64,000 nucleotides of DNA from the NCBI GenBank assembly GCA_019614645.1, contig JABWDB010000013.1, positions 2,904,501-2,968,500 on the forward strand, written 5' to 3'. A program made the translations under genes and the position numbers. The DNA is from Stratiolaelaps scimitus. Taxonomy: Eukaryota; Arthropoda; Arachnida; Mesostigmata; Laelapidae. The notes under the pieces are model-generated. The model had not been told where the DNA came from, searched no databases, and saw only the letters and a program-made list of their open reading frames with translations. The number at the start of each line of letters is the position of its first letter. Position 1 is the first letter of the stretch. This document shows, in pieces, positions 42,817 through 54,127 of this stretch.

Positions 42817-43270
42817 GGGATACGGGACGTAGGACGCGGGACGCGGGATACAGGACGGCTACGACGGCGACAGCGACGACCACCGGACATACGCTCGGCG
42901 ACACCAGGAAATCGGCGACGTGGAAGGGAACTAGAACGACGGCAGGGGCGGGCGGGCGGCGGACCGGGCTGCTCACCCACTCGAGAACGCGACCGCACGA
43001 ACACGAGCAACGATGAACATCAGTCTTCTCAAGCGCGTGACTGACCGAATGACAACAGCAGTGGCTTCAGCGGCGGCGGCGGCGGTCACGATGACAAGTG
43101 GAGTCACTGACTTGTGTGCAGGGGGATGAATGGACGGAGACAAGAACCGGAAGAGAGGATATTACGGGGAAAATACGGGGCGGATATGTAGCAGAACGGG
43201 AGCAATCAATGGACGACGTTATTGCAGCAAAGCGAAAAACAAACTAGGACTGCTGGCTAATGAGCGAGGA

Positions 43271-43319
<49 letters not shown>
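43271..43319. repeat. Compound (AT)n(AG)n microsatellite
   Basis: About 11 AT repeats run directly into about 13 AG repeats, within the presumed U2AF1 3' UTR. Confidence 0.97.
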
Positions 43320-43323
<4 letters not shown>

Positions 43324-43601
43324 ACAAATGTGTGTGAGAGAGAGAGAGATGGTAAGATGAGATGATGGGCGGACGAAGAGGAGGCAGCAGTATGTACAAT
43401 TGTATCTTGAATCCATCTAATTCATTTCAGCGGCATTTTATGTAGAGCATACATATGAAATCATACAACAACGCATACTGTAATGGGATGGTATATATAT
43501 GAAAATGATGATAATGTTAATGGGTTCGATGAGGAGCTGACAGACGAACCATGATGACAAACAAACCACATTAATTACTTAACTAATAAAACAAAACTAT
43601 C

Positions 43602-43648
<47 letters not shown>
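43602..43648. repeat. (AT)n microsatellite between two poly(A) signals
   Basis: A pure AT tract lying between the candidate U2AF1 poly(A) signals. Confidence 0.97.
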
Positions 43649-43653
<5 letters not shown>

Positions 43654-44011
43654 CATAATGTATTCGCTGAATGAATAAAATACATTTCGATTGTGTGATC
43701 TTTTTCGTCGGAGGGCGGTTTACATGTTGTGGTTCAGAAGTCCCTTCGCTGCAGGTCAGCGGTGCTGAATGTTGATGCGAGAACCGCAATGCTTGTATCC
43801 TGTTCCAGCAGGTCAGTGGATCCTTGTTTTTGCTCGATTTGCGTGGTAACGGCAATAATAATAATTGTAATCCATTTATCGAATAGTGGCGTGCGTCTGT
43901 TTCGTATATTTATTGCATAATTAGTACCAGGGTCGACCTAGTGTAAGTGTTAAACCGTTATCGAACTAACACAACTCCACAGGCCAACTTCGCCGTATCC
44001 CTGTAATTAAA

Positions 44012-44125
44012 ATGAACCAGCTCGCCAACGCAAGTTTTGAGGTTTTCAAGGTCGGAAAGGAATATCGTCATGGAATGAACAAGACAGCCTGGGATAGTGA
44101 GGTGGCCCTGCCGACTGCATCATAA
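44012..44125 (+). other. Short open frame, possible first coding exon (weak)
   Basis: ATG at 44012 opens 37 codons (MNQLANASFEVFKVGKEYRH ...), ending TAA at 44123-44125, with an acceptor-like CTCCACAG about 30 bases before it. A GTGAGG inside could be a donor. There is no partner exon before the receptor array, so it is probably chance. Confidence 0.12.
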
Positions 44126-44604
44126 TCATAGCAAACTAGATATCTCGTCCGTTTCTCTGGTCAATGGTCTTTAGCGCCGTGGGATGGATTTCTAGATATT
44201 TGTAGGAACTATTTTCCGCCACTGATGTGGTCGCTCCAGTCGTTAAATGTGGGTTCGCGCGTCCAATGAGTGAACAGTATTACAAGTATCAATAGAGTTG
44301 AACGCCGTAACGAAAACAAAGCTTTAGCAATGACAACGCGTTTAACAACCATTTTGCAAAAACAAACACCTCCAGATTTAAGTGAATCGTACAGTCAGGT
44401 CGATATTTCATGGAAAATTTAGATCACTTTCGAGGGAATTATTTCACCGTCTGCACTGTGAAGTGATCCCGTGTTTGTGTATTTATGCCTGTATTAATGT
44501 CTCGGTTGGGTTATCTGACACAGTGGGACGAGCTATATTATTTAGCCCTTAGCTACGAGCGGCTACGTATATTTTCTATATTGGAGAAACGGCGTAACTC
44601 TCAA

Positions 44605-44706
44605 TGGCAATTCGATGTTTTTAGCCTGATTAAAAACTAACGCTTCAAGGGCTGCACAGTTCCAATCAATATAGTAATGACGGCGAATTGAATAGGTGTC
44701 AAGGGG

Positions 44707-44753
<47 letters not shown>

Positions 44754-45561
44754 GCCTAGAACGCTGTTCTCACGCGTTGGCGTTCTTCTTTAGTAATAAC
44801 AAGGATACCACGCTGACTTGACATGGTACGGTAATTCCCCTATCAGCCATAGAATCACACGTACACCGATTTCGAGTTGGCTACGAACAATACTGGCCAA
44901 ACTCAACTTCAGGGGATTTCCCTAAATTTTACGATGTGTCATTAGTAAAATCAGCGACTTTGTGATGAAATATTATATTAACTCACCGTAGGTTCGCCTC
45001 TGATACGTTTATTTGCATATGTACTTTTCGCTGACAATCGTCACCAGTGGCAACGCTCAATGAATTAACGTGGTAAGGGTCGGCAGCCTATTGGAAATAC
45101 CACATTGTGTTCTTTCGATTCCCACACTGCCTTGTTTCGCTTAAACTCACAGCATCGACCCGCGAACGCCTCATCGCCAAAGGGCGCCAAGGCTGCAGGT
45201 CGTCTCGTCGTGAAGTGGATCGTTACCGTTATGCGCATTCTGACGTTACTGTATATCGGCTATATTACAGTTTTCCTGATTTTCTCGATCGTTTTACTTC
45301 CATCAGATGCTTTTTATATCATTGACCAGGGCTGAGGCAGCTTGCTGGGGGACGGTTCGCAGTGCGATCTTCGAATTTGATGAAGCTCTCCGATCGTGAG
45401 TTCGTGAGTCAGCAAACGAGCCCGATAGTAATATTTTTGGAGAAAAGCTAATCTCTGTAATTATTCGAAATTGGAAAATCAAATCTTGACAAGTATACTT
45501 CAACATTGCAAAGAAAATCAGTCGAGTAAGCCAAAATCACAATACTAACAGTAACAGTCAA
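44605..45561. other. 957-bp segment present only in unit A
   Basis: Absent from the same place in B and C (at about 49508 and 53453), where the flanks join directly. TCAA occurs at both edges (44601-44604 and 45558-45561), which fits either a 4-bp target-site duplication around an insertion or loss in B/C by recombination at microhomology. It holds an AT tract at 44710-44751. No terminal inverted repeats, poly(A) tail or recognisable coding sequence. Confidence 0.85.
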
Positions 45562-46237
45562 GTTTTTTCGCTGGAAGATTTAAACGTATCGATGATCATT
45601 TGTAACAACAGTTTTTTGACCTTCTTATATATGTTTCTATTTACAATTCAATTCTAGAAGTGGCGGATGTCAAAAGCAGTGTAATGCAACGAGTTGGATA
45701 GGAGAGGCGTTCATTTTGCCGTTGCACCAGGCCGTTTAAATAATATAGATGCATTGATTATCATTTGTCAGAAAAGTAAAAATATATTCTATGTGTGATT
45801 TGCACAGGAGTGCTAAAGGTTTCATTAGAATAGTGCTAGCAACATATTCTCGTAATTTCCATCAATAAATCGATGCAAGCACATTCAGCAGGCTCAATGA
45901 GATCTAATAGACAGACTGTGTAAAGTAGAACGTAGAAAGTAGGTTAGACTGTTTAAAGTTTTCATTGTATAGAATAAAACCTTATCGATCGCCACCACCT
46001 TTGTCAAGGGACCTTTTGATATAGAGCTAGATTATTGCATAAAATGAGCGGATTGTATTGGGTGTTCTCCTGTAATCGCTGAACCCTCTCAGCACAAATG
46101 GTTCACACTAATCTTCTGTAACCTTCTGTGTACCGCGCACGAAACACTTTGTTTTAGGATGCATCACTAGTGACACATTGTCAATCACTGATCGACAAGG
46201 TCCCGGGCTCACTGGCTCGCCAGATTCAGACCGGTGA

Positions 46238-47458
46238 ATGGTGTACTCATTAACATCAAGTATGTGCCACCTTGATATTGCACACATTGGCAATTCCCGA
46301 ACAATTATGGTGAAACGTTCGTCTAGAGGTCAATCGATGACAACTAAAATTACACGCCTCCTTCTTCAGCTGGTTACACTGCTGTGTCTTCTTTGTGGTG
46401 TTGACATCGCAGCTGTCACCTGTGGAAACAAGAGGACATTCAAGATCAGCCAGAGATCTCGCCGATGGATTCTGCTCGTAATTCGTGCTGTTTTAATATG
46501 TGCGCTATGCCTGTGTATGACGGGAACCTTGGCTGGTCGATGGCACATACTGCAGAATTTGTTTAGCACAAGTGATACTGTTCAATTTTTGCTCTTGGCA
46601 AACACGGGTCTTCTATTGTATACAGCTCTTCGATCTCTGTGGGGTAATGAGTCGATGTTGCAGCTTTTATTCAATCGATGCGACAACACTTCTCTCGTAG
46701 ATGGACCCGCCCTGCTGTGTTGGTTTCTCTGCTGGTTATGGTGGGTGTCAGCAGATATCTTCTTCTTGTCGTCTCTTGCCGTGTACAATCGCAATATGAG
46801 GTTTTCCATTTATATGAACGCCATTGGCAAGGGGAGCGGGATGCACGCCGTGCAGGTTCAGTATTTGATTCTTATTCTTTATCTTCTGGGTGAGGTGATC
46901 GTTCTGGGACGCCTTCAAGTTCTCGATTCAGCGTTGACACATCAAACCTCCCAGCAGACTGCGGCAGACAAGGCAGAGATCCGAGAACTGATAGCCGGTC
47001 TAAATCGGACCTTCTCTCGTGTGCTCGCTATCTTGTATGGCAAGATCTTTTCCGTGATATTCGTAGGCTATGCTGCCGTTGCTAAATCATCTGAACCACT
47101 AGACTGCAGTAACTTCTTCCATACGGTTGGACCAATGTTGCACGCGGCCTTTCTGTTCACAATGGCATGTAAGGGAAGCGAAATAGTTAATCAATGCAAA
47201 CGAACAGCGTCCAAATTAGCTTCGTCGAGACTGACGAAATGTACAGAACGAGAGCAGGAGAATATACAGAAAATTCTGGCGTTTGACGACCTACAGGATT
47301 CCCTGACGATCTGGGATTGCTTCGTGCACTCGAAGAATACCTTCATCTCCTATCTCGGTACGCTCATTACCTGCGTCGGAGTACTGCTCCAATTCGACTC
47401 CAGGATTATGGCTAAGTTGGATCGTGATAAGTTAGCTTGGGCACGAGGAGAAACATGA
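46238..47458 (+). CDS. Gustatory-receptor-like 7TM protein, copy A, 406 aa
   Basis: Chemosensory ligand-gated channel family (insect-type Gr), expected in the plasma membrane of sensory neurons. A single open exon. Hydrophobic spans lie near residues 41-58, 77-98, 115-133, 158-181, 207-225, 265-282/297-310 and 367-386. The C-terminal signature is TCVGVLLQF (378-386), which fits the family pattern TYhhhhhQF with Tyr replaced by Cys. Before it, a loop with KGSEIVNQC and a helix with NIQKILAFDDLQDSLTI match the usual pre-TM7 architecture. Family length is about 350-450, so it looks complete. Start Met1 leaves about 40 residues before TM1; Met24 or Met34 are alternatives, and an unseen 5' exon is possible. 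It differs from B and C at about 23 residues, all before position 304. Family call is good; ligand unknown. Confidence 0.85.
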   Translation: MVYSLTSSMCHLDIAHIGNSRTIMVKRSSRGQSMTTKITRLLLQLVTLLCLLCGVDIAAVTCGNKRTFKISQRSRRWILLVIRAVLICALCLCMTGTLAGRWHILQNLFSTSDTVQFLLLANTGLLLYTALRSLWGNESMLQLLFNRCDNTSLVDGPALLCWFLCWLWWVSADIFFLSSLAVYNRNMRFSIYMNAIGKGSGMHAVQVQYLILILYLLGEVIVLGRLQVLDSALTHQTSQQTAADKAEIRELIAGLNRTFSRVLAILYGKIFSVIFVGYAAVAKSSEPLDCSNFFHTVGPMLHAAFLFTMACKGSEIVNQCKRTASKLASSRLTKCTEREQENIQKILAFDDLQDSLTIWDCFVHSKNTFISYLGTLITCVGVLLQFDSRIMAKLDRDKLAWARGET

Positions 47459-48048
47459 AATGGGGGTGTTTTAATCATTGTGGTTTTCGTACTGTTTTTA
47501 GTAAAATCCTTATGGAAGAGCAACCGCGATAGGTTTAATTATATTCTGCTTCTTGTTCGATCCTTCTGGCCTGTCGGAATCAAATACACATTTATCTGCA
47601 TTTATAGTGTTAATCTTGTTTTATTCTTGTTAAAAAAAAGGTCCCATCTTGTCCATCCGAGAAGCTGTGCACTGTATAGATCCCGGCACTATAATGCTTA
47701 ACCTCCTGTGTATAGAAGGAACTTAATGACGTCTAGAGAAACTTAGCTAACATATCAGTTCCATATAATTGAACATGGCAATTTCATAAACTTGTACATT
47801 ATAATTTGCTCTATTTGATATTCATGTTAGCAGAGGAGAATATGAACCATTCTGCTTGAATGCGTTTTAATAAGTGCACTTGCAACGAACATAAACGTAG
47901 CAAATATACATCTCGAGAACAAGTCCACAACAAAGCTAAATTCGATGATGTTCTCCAACCTTGACATACGTTGCAAGTTTCTCGCTTTTCCTAGAACCCA
48001 TTTCTATTGTTTAACTTTTATACCTATTCGAGGCCACCACAACCTAAC

Positions 48049-48128
48049 GTGTCCGTGCGGTGGCTTGGATGGTGGCTAAGTTTCTGGCTCGTAAAAGACG
48101 GACGCCGAAGGTTCGAGTCGAGTGACAT
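48049..48128 (+). repeat. tRNA-like segment in unit A
   Basis: TGGCTTGGATGG resembles a pol III A box, and GGTTCGAGTCG a B box about 45 bases on. The stems do not pair well enough for a tRNA gene. A poly(A)-like run follows at about 48161, so it may be an old SINE. It recurs at 51994 and 56039 because it lies inside the duplicated unit. Confidence 0.35.
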
Positions 48129-49409
48129 GGTGACATACTGAGATGTTGAGCGATTGTCAAAAAAAAACAAACGAATTGAACCTTTACATTAATCAGCGAC
48201 AAAGACGCATTGGCTTAAAAATAAATCAAAAAGTCTATGATTTTAAGTTCAATATTTACTTTGCTAATCGACTTATCCTGTCTCAAAATCTGGATTTTCA
48301 TTTCACCAAAGTCCAAGATTGAGGTTCGACCCGACGAAGAAGAAGAAGATATTTAAATTTAGTATATACGCTTTCATTGTGCTACGCATTAGTTGTTATA
48401 ATCTTTCGAATATGTAGAACTGAATCATCTTAGAAGGGAACAGAGGGCAACATCAGTGGAGCTGATGAAGTGTAAAAGAAGCATTTATTTTTGCCTACAC
48501 AAAGGTCGGTTACTGATATTTAATTAGTTAGATTACTTTGCGCCTTTGAGCGTCTTTTGACGGTTGACGCCTATACTAAGTTTAAACAGCTTGGATCGAT
48601 CAATAAATCAATAAGTGTATGCTGAACTAAATTTATTCAAACACATTTGAGTTACTTGAGTTAATATCTAATAACTGTTTGAATATGGTACGGCTGTTGA
48701 GGTTGTTTGAAAGCAACACTTTGCAACGTGCGATAGCGCTTGTCGCAAACTCTACGGTGCCGACTTGCCATTGCAAATGAAATTCAATCAATGCAATCGT
48801 TACTCAAATTGTATAATAAAACAATGCAGAAGGTCCTAATATATCTAATGATGTTTGATTACTAATCGGTTGCTACACATCCGTTGTGTTACCTCGCAGC
48901 CAGTGCTGGCAACCCACTTTATAGCAAAGAGCAAGATTTGTTTCCTGTCTGTCACGAAAAAAAATCAAACTTGGTTCCTTACGTACTTGTGTCAATGTTC
49001 ACATGGGCATTGACGTCGTCACATCGAGCTGCGAACGCCGATCTGCTTAAACACGAACAAGTTCCGAAGTTTTGCCGAAGCGGCTGATACGGACCTTTGC
49101 CGAGCTCGCGTTAGATACATATGGCTCAGGTCGCCACTATTCCTTATTGGTACTGATGGCCAACGTTACCCACGACAAGTTATTGCTCGCGTGAGCCAGT
49201 GCGTCCTCGTTGAAGACACCGGCGTCGGTGTTCGCTTGGTTCTTGCGGAAGAAGCAGAAGCTAGTGCGGCATTATATTATGCTTCCCATCTCGGGTGCGT
49301 TGCGCACACAAATCGAATTCAGTAGCTTCATCATTTTCCTTGAGGGTCAGACGATAGTACTGCAGCACATTTAGGTGATTAATTAAATGTCAACGTTGAG
49401 AAGCCTCGG

Positions 49410-49607
49410 TTGGGTTATCTGACACAGTGGGACGAGCTATATTATTTAGCGCTTAGCTACGAGCGGCTACGTATATTTTCTGTATTGGAGAAACGGCGTA
49501 ACTCTCAAGTTTTTTCGCTGGAAGATTTAAACGTATCGATGATGATCATTTGTAACAACAGTTTTTTGACCTTCTTATATATGTTTCTATTTGCAATTCA
49601 ATTCTAG
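49410..49607 (+). pseudogene. Possible receptor C-terminal relic in unit B
   Basis: An open stretch at the left edge of the unit ends ...NNSFLTFLYMFLFAIQF and a stop at 49605-49607. A hydrophobic run ending in QF and a stop is how last exons of Gr-family genes end, so this may be the tail of an older receptor gene cut off at the duplication boundary. No acceptor or upstream exon is visible. In unit A the same stretch is split by the 957-bp segment. Confidence 0.3.
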
Positions 49608-50182
49608 AAGTGGCGGATGTCAAAAGCAGTGTAATGCAACGAGTTGGATAGAAGAGGCGTTCATTTGGCCGTTGTACCAGGCCGTTTAAATAATATAGAT
49701 GCATTGATTAACATCTGTTAGAAAAGTAAAAATATATTCTATGTGTGATTTGCACAGGAGTGCTAAAGGTTTAATTAGAATAGTGCTAGCAACATATATT
49801 TTCTCGTAATTTCCATCAGTAAATCGATGCAAGTACATTCAGCAGGCTCAATGAGATCTAATAGACAGACTGTGTAATGTAGAACGTGGAAAGTAGGTTG
49901 GACTGTTTAAAGTTTTCATTGTATAGAATAAAACCTTATCGATCGCCACCACCTTTGTCAAGGGACCGTCATATAGAGCTAGATTATTGCATAAAATGAG
50001 CGGATTCTATTGGATGTTCTCCTGTAATCGCTAAACCCTCTCAGCACAAATGGTTCACACTTCTAACCTTCTGTGTACCGCGCACGAAACACTTTGTTTT
50101 AGGATGCATCACCAGTGAGGCATTGTCAATCACTGATCGACAAGGTCCCGGGCTCAGTGGCTCGCCAGATTCAGACCGGTGA

Positions 50183-51403
50183 ATGGTGTACTCATTATCA
50201 TCAATTATGTGCCACCTTGATATTGCACACATTGGCAATTCCCGAACAATTATGGTGAAACGTTCGTCTGTAGGTCAATCGATGACAACTAAAATTACGC
50301 GCCTCCTTCTTCAGCTGGTTACTCTGCTGTGTCTTCTTTGCGGTGTTGACATCGCAGCTGTCACCTGTGGAAACAAGAGAACATTCAAGATCAGCCAGAG
50401 ATCTCGCCGATGCATTCTGCTCGTAATTCGTGCTGTTTTAATATGTGCGCTATGCCTGTATATGACGGGAACCTTGGCTGGTCGATGGCACATACTACAG
50501 AACTTGTTTAGCACAAGTGATACTATTCAATTTTTGCTCTTGGCAAACACGACTCTTCTATTGTATACAGCTCTTCGATCTCTGTGGGGTAATGAGTCGA
50601 TTTTGCAGCTTTTATTCGATCGATGCGACAACGCTTCCCTCGTAGATGGACCCGCCCTGCCGTGTTGGTTTCTCTGCTGGTTATGGTGGGTGTCAGCAGA
50701 TATCTTCTTCTTGTCGTCTCCTGCCGTGTACAATCGGAATATGAGGTTTTTTATTTATATGGACGCCATTGGCAAGGGGGGTGGGGTGCACATCTTGCAG
50801 GTTCAGTATTTGATTCTTATTCTCTATCATTTGGGTGAGGTGATCGTTCTGGGACGCCTTCAAGTTCTCGATTCAGCGTTAACACATCGAACCTCCCAGC
50901 AGACTGCGACAGACAAGGCAGAGATCCGAGAACTGATAGCCGGTCTAAATCGGACCTTCTCTCGTGTGCTCGCTATCTTGTATGGAAAGATCTTTTCCGC
51001 GATATTCGTCGGCTACGCTGCCGTTGCTAAATCATCTGAACCACTAGACTGCAGTAACTTCTTCCATACGGTTGGACCAATGTTGCACGTGGCCTTTCTG
51101 TTCACAATGGCGTGTAAGGGAAGCGAAATAGTTAATCAATGCAAACGAACAGCGTCCAAATTAGCTTCGTCGAGACTGACGAAATGTACAGAACGAGAGC
51201 AGGAGAATATACAGAAAATTCTGGCGTTTGACGACCTACAGGATTCCCTGACGATCTGGGATTGCTTCGTGCACTCGAAGAATACCTTCATCTCCTATCT
51301 CGGTACGCTCATTACCTGCGTCGGAGTACTGCTCCAATTCGACTCCAGGATTATGGCTAAGTTGGATCGTGATAAGTTAGCTTGGGCACGAGGAGAAACA
51401 TGA
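50183..51403 (+). CDS. Gustatory-receptor-like 7TM protein, copy B, 406 aa
   Basis: The protein is identical to copy C over all 406 residues and identical to copy A from residue 304 onward. Relative to A the changes cluster in the N-terminal half and the TM4-TM5 region (for example S190F, N194D, S200G, M202V, A204I, V205L), where ligand-facing residues of this family would lie. The Cys-for-Tyr signature TCVGVLLQF is kept. The frame is intact. At the DNA level, 5' sequence and the first three quarters of the gene follow C, and the rest follows A. It is probably functional if the unit is real and not an assembly duplicate. Confidence 0.85.
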   Translation: MVYSLSSIMCHLDIAHIGNSRTIMVKRSSVGQSMTTKITRLLLQLVTLLCLLCGVDIAAVTCGNKRTFKISQRSRRCILLVIRAVLICALCLYMTGTLAGRWHILQNLFSTSDTIQFLLLANTTLLLYTALRSLWGNESILQLLFDRCDNASLVDGPALPCWFLCWLWWVSADIFFLSSPAVYNRNMRFFIYMDAIGKGGGVHILQVQYLILILYHLGEVIVLGRLQVLDSALTHRTSQQTATDKAEIRELIAGLNRTFSRVLAILYGKIFSAIFVGYAAVAKSSEPLDCSNFFHTVGPMLHVAFLFTMACKGSEIVNQCKRTASKLASSRLTKCTEREQENIQKILAFDDLQDSLTIWDCFVHSKNTFISYLGTLITCVGVLLQFDSRIMAKLDRDKLAWARGET

Positions 51404-51993
51404 AATGGGGGTGTTTTAATCATTGTGGTTTTCGTACTGTTTTTAGTAAAATCCTTATGGAAGAGCAACCGCGATAGGTTTAATTATATTCTGCTTCTTG
51501 TTCGATCCTTCTGGCCTGTCGGAATCAAATACACATTTATCTGCATTTATAGTGTTAATCTTGTTTTATTCTTGTTAAAAAAAAGGTCCCATCTTGTCCA
51601 TCCGAGAAGCTGTGCACTGTATAGATCCCGGCACTATAATGCTTAACCTCCTGTGTATAGAAGGAACTTAATGACGTCTAGAGAAACTTAGCTAACATAT
51701 CAGTTCCATATAATTGAACATGGCAATTTCATAAACTTGTACATTATAATTTGCTCTATTTGATATTCATGTTAGCAGAGGAGAATATGAACCATTCTGC
51801 TTGAATGCGTTTTAATAAGTGCACTTGCAACGAACATAAACGTAGCAAATATACATCTCGAGAACAAGTCCACAACAAAGCTAAATTCGATGATGTTCTC
51901 CAACCTTGACATACGTTGCAAGTTTCTCGCTTTTCCTAGAACCCATTTCTATTGTTTAACTTTTATACCTATTCGAGGCCACCACAACCTAAC

Positions 51994-52073
51994 GTGTCCG
52001 TGCGGTGGCTTGGATGGTGGCTAAGTTTCTGGCTCGTAAAAGACGGACGCCGAAGGTTCGAGTCGAGTGACAT
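51994..52073 (+). repeat. tRNA-like segment in unit B
   Basis: The same A-box/B-box-like segment as at 48049, carried along by the tandem duplication. Confidence 0.35.
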
Positions 52074-53354
52074 GGTGACATACTGAGATCTTGAGCGATT
52101 GTCAAAAAAAAACAAACGAATTGAACCTTTACATTAATCAGCGACAAAGACGCATTGGCTTAAAAATAAATCAAAAAGTCTATGATTTTAAGTTCAATAT
52201 TTACTTTGCTAATCGACTTATCCTGTCTCAAAATCTGGATTTTCATTTCACCAAAGTCCAAGATTGAGGTTCGACCCGACGAAGAAGAAGAAGATATTTA
52301 AATTTAGTATATACGCTTTCATTGTGCTACGCATTAGTTGTTATAATCTTTCGAATATGTAGAACTGAATCATCTTAGAAGGGAACAGAGGGCAACATCA
52401 GTGGAGCTGATGAAGTGTAAAAGAAGCATTTATTTTTGCCTACACAAAGGTCGGTTACTGATATTTAATTAGTTAGATTACTTTGCGCCTTTGAGCGTCT
52501 TTTGACGGTTGACGCCTATACTAAGTTTAAACAGCTTGGATCGATCAATAAATCAATAAGTGTATGCTGAACTAAATTTATTCAAACACATTTGAGTTAC
52601 TTGAGTTAATATCTAATAACTGTTTGAATATGGTACGGCTGTTGAGGTTGTTTGAAAGCAACACTTTGCAACGTGCGATAGCGCTTGTTGCAAACTCTAC
52701 GGTGCCGACTTGCCATTGCAAATGAAATTCAATCAATGCAATCGTTACTCAAATTGTATAATAAAACAATGCAGAAGGTCCTAATATATCTAATGATGTT
52801 TGATTACTAATCGGTTGCTACACATCCGTTGTGTTACCTCGCAGCCAGTGCTGGCAACCCACTTTATAGCAAAGAGCAAGATTTGTTTCCTGTCTGTCAC
52901 GAAAAAAAATCAAACTTGGTTCCTTACGTACTTGTGTCAATGTTCACATGGGCATTGACGTCGTCACATCGAGCTGCGAACGCCGATCTGCTTAAACACG
53001 AACAAGTTCCGAAGTTTTGCCGAAGCGGCTGATACGGACCTTTGCCGAGCTCGCGTTAGATACATATGGCTCAGGTCGCCACTATTCCTTATTGGTACTG
53101 ATGGCCAACGTTACCCACGACAAGTTATTGCTCGCGTGAGCCAGTGCGTCCTCGTTGAAGACACCGGCGTCGGTGTTCGCTTGGTTCTTGCGGAAGAAGC
53201 AGAAGCTAGTGCGGCATTATATTATGCTTCCCATCTCGGGTGCGTTGCGCACACAAATCGAATTCAGTAGCTTCATCATTTTCCTTGAGGGTCAGACGAT
53301 AGTACTGCAGCACATTTAGGTGATTAATTAAATGTCAACGTTGAGAAGCCTCGG

Positions 53355-53552
53355 TTGGGTTATCTGACACAGTGGGACGAGCTATATTATTTAGCGCTTA
53401 GCTACGAGCGGCTACGTATATTTTCTGTATTGGAGAAACGGCGTAACTCTCAAGTTTTTTCGCTGGAAGATTTAAACGTATCGATGATGATCATTTGTAA
53501 CAACAGTTTTTTGACCTTCTTATATATGTTTCTATTTGCAATTCAATTCTAG
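53355..53552 (+). pseudogene. Possible receptor C-terminal relic in unit C
   Basis: The same relic as in unit B, with an identical translation (ends FLFAIQF, stop at 53550-53552). Confidence 0.3.
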
Positions 53553-54127
53553 AAGTGGCGGATGTCAAAAGCAGTGTAATGCAACGAGTTGGATAGAAGA
53601 GGCGTTCATTTGGCCGTTGTACCAGGCCGTTTAAATAATATAGATGCATTGATTAACATCTGTTAGAAAAGTAAAAATATATTCTATGTGTGATTTGCAC
53701 AGGAGTGCTAAAGGTTTAATTAGAATAGTGCTAGCAACATATATTTTCTCGTAATTTCCATCAATAAATCGATGCAAGTACATTCAGCAGGCTCAATGAG
53801 ATCTAATAGACAGACTGTGTAATGTAGAACGTGGAAAGTAGGTTGGACTGTTTAAAGTTTTCATTGTATAGAATAAAACCTTATCGATCGCCACCACCTT
53901 TGTCAAGGGACCGTCATATAGAGCTAGATTATTGCATAAAATGAGCGGATTCTATTGGATGTTCTCCTGTAATCGCTAAACCCTCTCAGCACAAATGGTT
54001 CACACTTCTAACCTTCTGTGTACCGCGCACGAAACACTTTGTTTTAGGATGCATCACCAGTGAGGCATTGTCAATCACTGATCGACAAGGTCCCGGGCTC
54101 AGTGGCTCGCCAGATTCAGACCGGTGA

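Larger units (their letters stand above)
42817..44500. other. U2AF1 3' UTR and spacer to the receptor array
   Basis: GC-rich just after the stop, then AT-rich. It contains a compound (AT)n(AG)n tract at 43271-43319, an (AT)n tract at 43602-43648 and two AATAAA signals (43585, 43674). The array begins sharply at 44501. Confidence 0.6.
44501..49404. repeat. Tandem unit A of receptor array
   Basis: Homology to units B and C begins abruptly at CTCGGTTGGGTTATCTGACA (44501) and runs to the start of unit B. Without its private 957-bp segment the unit is about 3947 bp, against 3945 for B. The part downstream of about 47167 is nearly identical to the matching part of B; the part upstream is clearly more diverged. 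Confidence 0.95.
49405..53349. repeat. Tandem unit B of receptor array (chimeric)
   Basis: 3945 bp. From its start to 51112 it differs from unit C at only two positions I found (49819 and 50299), while differing from A at dozens. From 51422 to its end it differs from A at only two positions I found (52090 and 52694), and it lacks both the insertion and the deletion that mark unit C. Confidence 0.9.

Noticed and set aside
46366..46569. Minus-strand 67-codon frames in each receptor gene (also 50311-50514 and 54256-54459), and plus-strand frames at 46678, 50623 and 54568
   Set aside because: Shadows of the receptor coding sequence, repeated because the units are duplicated.
47480..47701. 73-codon frame just 3' of each receptor gene (also 51425 and 55370)
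   Set aside because: No start context, domain or splice signal; carried along by the duplication and AT-rich.
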